A stretch of 20,718 nucleotides of DNA from an uncultured Bacteroidales bacterium (GTDB lineage Bacteria > Bacteroidota > Bacteroidia > Bacteroidales > UBA932), in NCBI GenBank assembly GCA_945983015.1, contig CAMFSN010000017.1:1-20718 (forward strand), in the 5' to 3' direction. The translations under genes were made by a program, and so were the position numbers. Each line of letters starts with the position of its first letter. Position 1 is the first letter of the stretch. The notes under the pieces were generated by a model, which saw only the letters and a list, made by a program, of their open reading frames with translations, did not search any database and had not been told where the DNA came from. This document shows positions 18,604-20,718 of this stretch, piece after piece.

Positions 18604-19167
18604 TTATTCTTTAGTTACTTGTGTAAAGCTGAGCTCAAGCCCCGTCTTTCTGCCGAAAATGACGACACTTACCTTCACTTTGCTTCTGTCCTCCAGAATT
18701 TCGTCAATAGTGCCACTGAATCCGGCGAAAGGACCATCAGTAATCTTCACGGACTCGCCAACTTCATAGTTGACCACAGTCTGTGCAGCACTGTCGGCAT
18801 TTTCGTCCTGGATTCCCAGAATCATCTGAGCCTCTTCCTCACGGATAGGCACCGGAATCCTCTCGGTCTGGGCGCCGATGGTTTTCTTTTCTGTCAGAAA
18901 ACCTGACATTCCTGGAACCAGATTACGGATGATGTTCTCAAGTTTGGCACACAGCTCGCACTGGATGAGGACATAGCCAGGATACAGCAGCCTGTCGGCT
19001 ACTGTTCTCTTTCCATTACGGGTGACAATCTCCTTCTTCACAGGTACAAGCACCTGTCCAACTTGTTCAACGAGGCTGCTCCTCTCGATTTCTTTCTGGA
19101 GATATTCTGCAGCCTTTTTTTCTTTTCCGCCTGCTGTCCGCAGAACATACCATTTCATTTCGCCCAT
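18604..19167 (-). CDS. nusG: Transcription termination/antitermination protein NusG
   Basis: RNA polymerase elongation factor that binds the beta' clamp and links transcription to ribosomes or Rho. The 187 residues comprise an NGN domain (about 1-110: KWYVLRTAGGKEKKAAEYL, then LLYPGYVLIQ) and a C-terminal KOW domain (about 132-187) with VGESVKITDGPFAGFSGTI. The start could be the ATG at 19167 or the in-frame ATG three codons later, which gives MKWYVLR and is closer to many homologues. It lies 13 bases after secE, the conserved bacterial pairing. No second NusG-like paralogue for capsule regulation (UpxY type) is seen by the glycan genes. Confidence 0.97.
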   Translation of the reverse strand: MGEMKWYVLRTAGGKEKKAAEYLQKEIERSSLVEQVGQVLVPVKKEIVTRNGKRTVADRLLYPGYVLIQCELCAKLENIIRNLVPGMSGFLTEKKTIGAQTERIPVPIREEEAQMILGIQDENADSAAQTVVNYEVGESVKITDGPFAGFSGTIDEILEDRSKVKVSVVIFGRKTGLELSFTQVTKE

Positions 19168-19180
19168 AGAAGTACGATAA

Positions 19181-19369
19181 TTACAATGTATAGATTACAG
19201 ACATCAGAGATTGGAAAGCGAGGTCTATAAGCCAGAGCACGACAGCAAGCATAACCGTAGTGACCATAACCAGAAGAGCAGAACTCTGAAGTTTGCTCCA
19301 GCTTGGCCAGGTAGTCTTCTTGGTCAGCTCTACAAAAGACTCTTTAAAATAGTTTGTAAACTTACCCAT
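19181..19369 (-). CDS. secE: Preprotein translocase subunit SecE
   Basis: Clamps SecY in the inner-membrane protein-export channel. The 62 residues are the short single-helix form: an amphipathic N-terminal segment (FTNYFKESFVELTKKTTWPS, 4-23) with the family TTWPS turn, then one membrane helix at about 30-53. The sequence is too short for similarity alone to be strong, but the TWPS motif plus placement between tRNA-Trp and nusG make the call safe. The 84 bases to the tRNA hold two inverted repeats and no -7 element, so it is probably transcribed from upstream. Confidence 0.95.
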   Translation of the reverse strand: MGKFTNYFKESFVELTKKTTWPSWSKLQSSALLVMVTTVMLAVVLWLIDLAFQSLMSVIYTL

Positions 19370-19383
19370 CTTTACATTTAATG

Positions 19384-19415
19384 GACACGGCAGATTGGAA
19401 GCGGAAAGTCGTGTC
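19384..19415. other. Inverted repeat in the tRNA-Trp/secE leader
   Basis: GACACG at 19384-19389 and CGTGTC at 19410-19415 are perfect 6-base arms with a 20-base loop, 15 bases before secE in transcript order. There is no T-run after it. It may shape the leader RNA of the secE transcript, but a repeat of this size can arise by chance. Confidence 0.25.
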
Positions 19416-19419
19416 TGTT

Positions 19420-19447
19420 AAACAATAATCAAAGCGTAACCTTTGAT
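19420..19447 (-). terminator. Small hairpin just downstream of tRNA-Trp
   Basis: On the minus strand ATCAAAG (19441-19447) pairs perfectly with CTTTGAT (19428-19434) around a 6-base loop, seven bases after the tRNA 3' end, followed by a T-rich but interrupted tail TATTGTTT. The stem is short and AT-rich, so termination would be weak; a 3'-processing boundary for the tRNA is equally possible. Confidence 0.4.
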
Positions 19448-19453
19448 ATCTTG

Positions 19454-19524
19454 CAGGGGAAGCAGGATTCGAACCCACATCGACGGTTTTGGAGACCGCT
19501 GAACTACCCTTGTTCTATTCCCCT
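19454..19524 (-). tRNA. tRNA-Trp (anticodon CCA)
   Basis: All cloverleaf parts fold: acceptor AGGGGAA/TTCCCCT (7 pairs), D-stem GAAC/GTTC with a 7-base loop, anticodon stem GCGGT/ACCGT with loop CTCCAAA (anticodon CCA at 19490-19492), 4-base variable loop and T-arm GTGGG-TTCGAAT-CCTGC. The A1-U72 pair and discriminator G73 (19454) are the bacterial tryptophan identity elements. The 3' CCA is not encoded (CAA follows), so it must be added by the nucleotidyltransferase. The T-stem carries two adjacent wobble pairs. Its place between tuf and secE is the standard one for this phylum. Confidence 0.97.
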
Positions 19525-19559
19525 AAAAGAGGTGGATTCCCTATGGAGGGAAACCACCT
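19525..19559 (-). terminator. Hairpin between tuf and tRNA-Trp
   Basis: On the minus strand AGGTGGTTTCCCT (19547-19559) pairs with AGGGAATCCACCT (19530-19542), with a single T-T mismatch in 13 positions and a 4-base loop, followed by CTTTT (19525-19529). It begins nine bases after the tuf stop. The T-run is only four long and touches the first base of the tRNA, so it is either a leaky terminator or a spacer for 5' tRNA maturation. Confidence 0.65.
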
Positions 19560-19567
19560 TTGATTTA

Positions 19568-20718
19568 TTAGGCGAGGATCTTGGTAACCTGACCTGCACC
19601 TACTGTACGTCCACCCTCACGGATAGCGAAACGAAGACCTTCGTTAAGAGCTACTGGAGTGATGAGAGTAACATCGATCTCTACGTTGTCACCTGGCATA
19701 ACCATTTCTACACCTGCAGGGAGAGTAATCTCACCGGTAACGTCAAGAGTACGAATGAAGAACTGAGGACGATACTTGTTGTGGAATGGAGTGTGACGAC
19801 CACCCTCTTCTTTCTTCAGGATATAAACCTGGCCGAGGAAATGGGTGTGAGGAGTGATGGAACCTGGCTTGGCGATAACCTCACCACGTTTAACCTCCTT
19901 CTTGTCGATACCACGGAGGAGAAGACCTACGTTGTCTCCAGCCTCACCCTGATCGAGGAGCTTGCGGAACATCTCGACACCAGTTACAACGGTCTGCTTA
20001 GGCTTGTCGCTGAAACCAACGATTTCAGCAGGATCATTGACATGGATGGTACCAGTCTCGATACGTCCGGTAACTACGGTACCACGACCGGTGATAGAGA
20101 AGATGTCCTCGATAGGCATAAGGAATGGCTTCTCGTTCTCACGAACTGGAAGTGGAATGTAGGTATCAACAGCGTCCATAAGTTCCTTTACCTTCTCAAC
20201 CCACTGAGGCTCTCCGTTAAGAGCACCAAGAGCTGAACCACGGATTACAGGAGCGTTGTCACCGTCGAAATCGTATTTGTTAAGAAGGTCACGAACCTCC
20301 ATCTCAACGAGCTCGAGCATCTCCTCGTCGTCAACAAGGTCAACCTTGTTAAGGAAAACGACCATCTTAGGAACGTTAACCTGCTTTGCAAGCAGAACGT
20401 GCTCGTTAGTCTGAGGCATAGGACCATCAGTAGCGGCTACCACGAGGATAGCACCGTCCATCTGAGCAGCACCGGTAACCATATTCTTTACATAGTCGGC
20501 GTGACCCGGGCAATCGACATGCGCATAGTGACGATTAGCTGTCTGGTACTCAACGTGTGAAGAGTTAATGGTGATACCACGCTCTTTCTCTTCTGGAGCG
20601 TTATCAATCTGATCGAAAGAACGAGCTTCGCTGAAGCCCTGATCTGCCAGCACCTTGGTGATAGCAGCGGTAAGAGTTGTCTTACCGTGGTCAACATGGC
20701 CAATTGTACCAATGTTAA
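19568..20718 (-). CDS. tuf: Elongation factor Tu, partial (N-terminus outside window)
   Basis: GTPase that delivers aminoacyl-tRNA to the ribosomal A site. The frame stays open to the right window edge: beyond the GTG at 20651-20653 it reads NIGTIGHVDHGKTTLTAAITK, containing the G1 P-loop GHVDHGKT, so that GTG is an internal Val codon, not the start. Other GTPase motifs are RGITI (switch I), DCPGHADY (G3), NKVD (G4) and SALGAL (G5). Domains II and III are complete, ending VGAGQVTKILA. About a dozen N-terminal residues should lie outside. It is followed by a hairpin and tRNA-Trp, giving the phylum's usual tuf - tRNA-Trp - secE - nusG order. Confidence 0.98.
   Translation of the reverse strand, partial: NIGTIGHVDHGKTTLTAAITKVLADQGFSEARSFDQIDNAPEEKERGITINSSHVEYQTANRHYAHVDCPGHADYVKNMVTGAAQMDGAILVVAATDGPMPQTNEHVLLAKQVNVPKMVVFLNKVDLVDDEEMLELVEMEVRDLLNKYDFDGDNAPVIRGSALGALNGEPQWVEKVKELMDAVDTYIPLPVRENEKPFLMPIEDIFSITGRGTVVTGRIETGTIHVNDPAEIVGFSDKPKQTVVTGVEMFRKLLDQGEAGDNVGLLLRGIDKKEVKRGEVIAKPGSITPHTHFLGQVYILKKEEGGRHTPFHNKYRPQFFIRTLDVTGEITLPAGVEMVMPGDNVEIDVTLITPVALNEGLRFAIREGGRTVGAGQVTKILA

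Noticed and set aside
19451..20236. 261-codon plus-strand frame opposite tuf that also runs through tRNA-Trp
   Set aside because: It overlaps a proven tRNA and a conserved gene on the other strand; strong codon bias in tuf commonly leaves antisense open frames.
20651..20653. GTG as the start codon of tuf
   Set aside because: The frame continues upstream with the P-loop GHVDHGKT, essential to EF-Tu, so this GTG is an internal valine.

Overview
The window looks like a chromosomal segment of an uncultured or unnamed member of Bacteroidota, most likely order Bacteroidales. The grounds are the gene order tuf - tRNA-Trp - secE - nusG - rplK - rplA - rplJ - rplL - rpoB - rpoC on one strand, AU-rich leaders with almost no Shine-Dalgarno sequences, -7 elements close to the Bacteroidota form TAnnTTTG, and Bacteroidales-like CysS and prephenate dehydratase sequences. 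Genus cannot be fixed by eye. No gene-free stretch longer than about 110 bases exists; coding density is very high.

Layout from left to right. Positions 1-3197, minus strand: cysS, xth (exonuclease III family) and a prephenate dehydratase gene cut by the left edge; cysS and xth overlap by 13 bases. At 3198-3238 a 41-base divergent control region holds two mirror-image copies of a -7-like octamer. Positions 3239-5213, plus strand: folD followed after one base by a multi-pass membrane protein of the DUF5009/HGSNAT-like acyltransferase family. This pair converges on the next block, the two opposing stop codons sharing the palindrome CTAG at 5210-5213. Positions 5210-8177, minus strand: a mannose-1-phosphate guanylyltransferase and a membrane-anchored UDP-sugar 4,6-dehydratase (CapD/WbpM type), a nucleotide-sugar module for surface glycans. 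Positions 8283-20718, minus strand: the transcription/translation supercluster from rpoC back to tuf, the latter cut by the right edge.

The supercluster is punctuated by RNA hairpins: a hairpin between tuf and tRNA-Trp, a small one after the tRNA, a strong terminator-like attenuator between rplL and rpoB, and a long terminator after rpoC. The attenuator gives a simple way to make many more copies of ribosomal stalk proteins than of RNA polymerase subunits from one transcript.

I looked for a novel system and did not find one: no CRISPR array, mobile element, toxin-antitoxin, defence or biosynthetic cluster, and no unexplained long reading frame. All large genes are recognisable and intact. 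The points that merit a second look are regulatory and small-scale: the mirror-image divergent promoter with a probable leaderless GTG-started folD, the rplL-rpoB attenuator with a palindrome over the rplL stop codon, the terminator/promoter overlap after rpoC, tandem wobble pairs in the tRNA-Trp T-stem, and the uncharacterised DUF5009-type gene coupled to folD.
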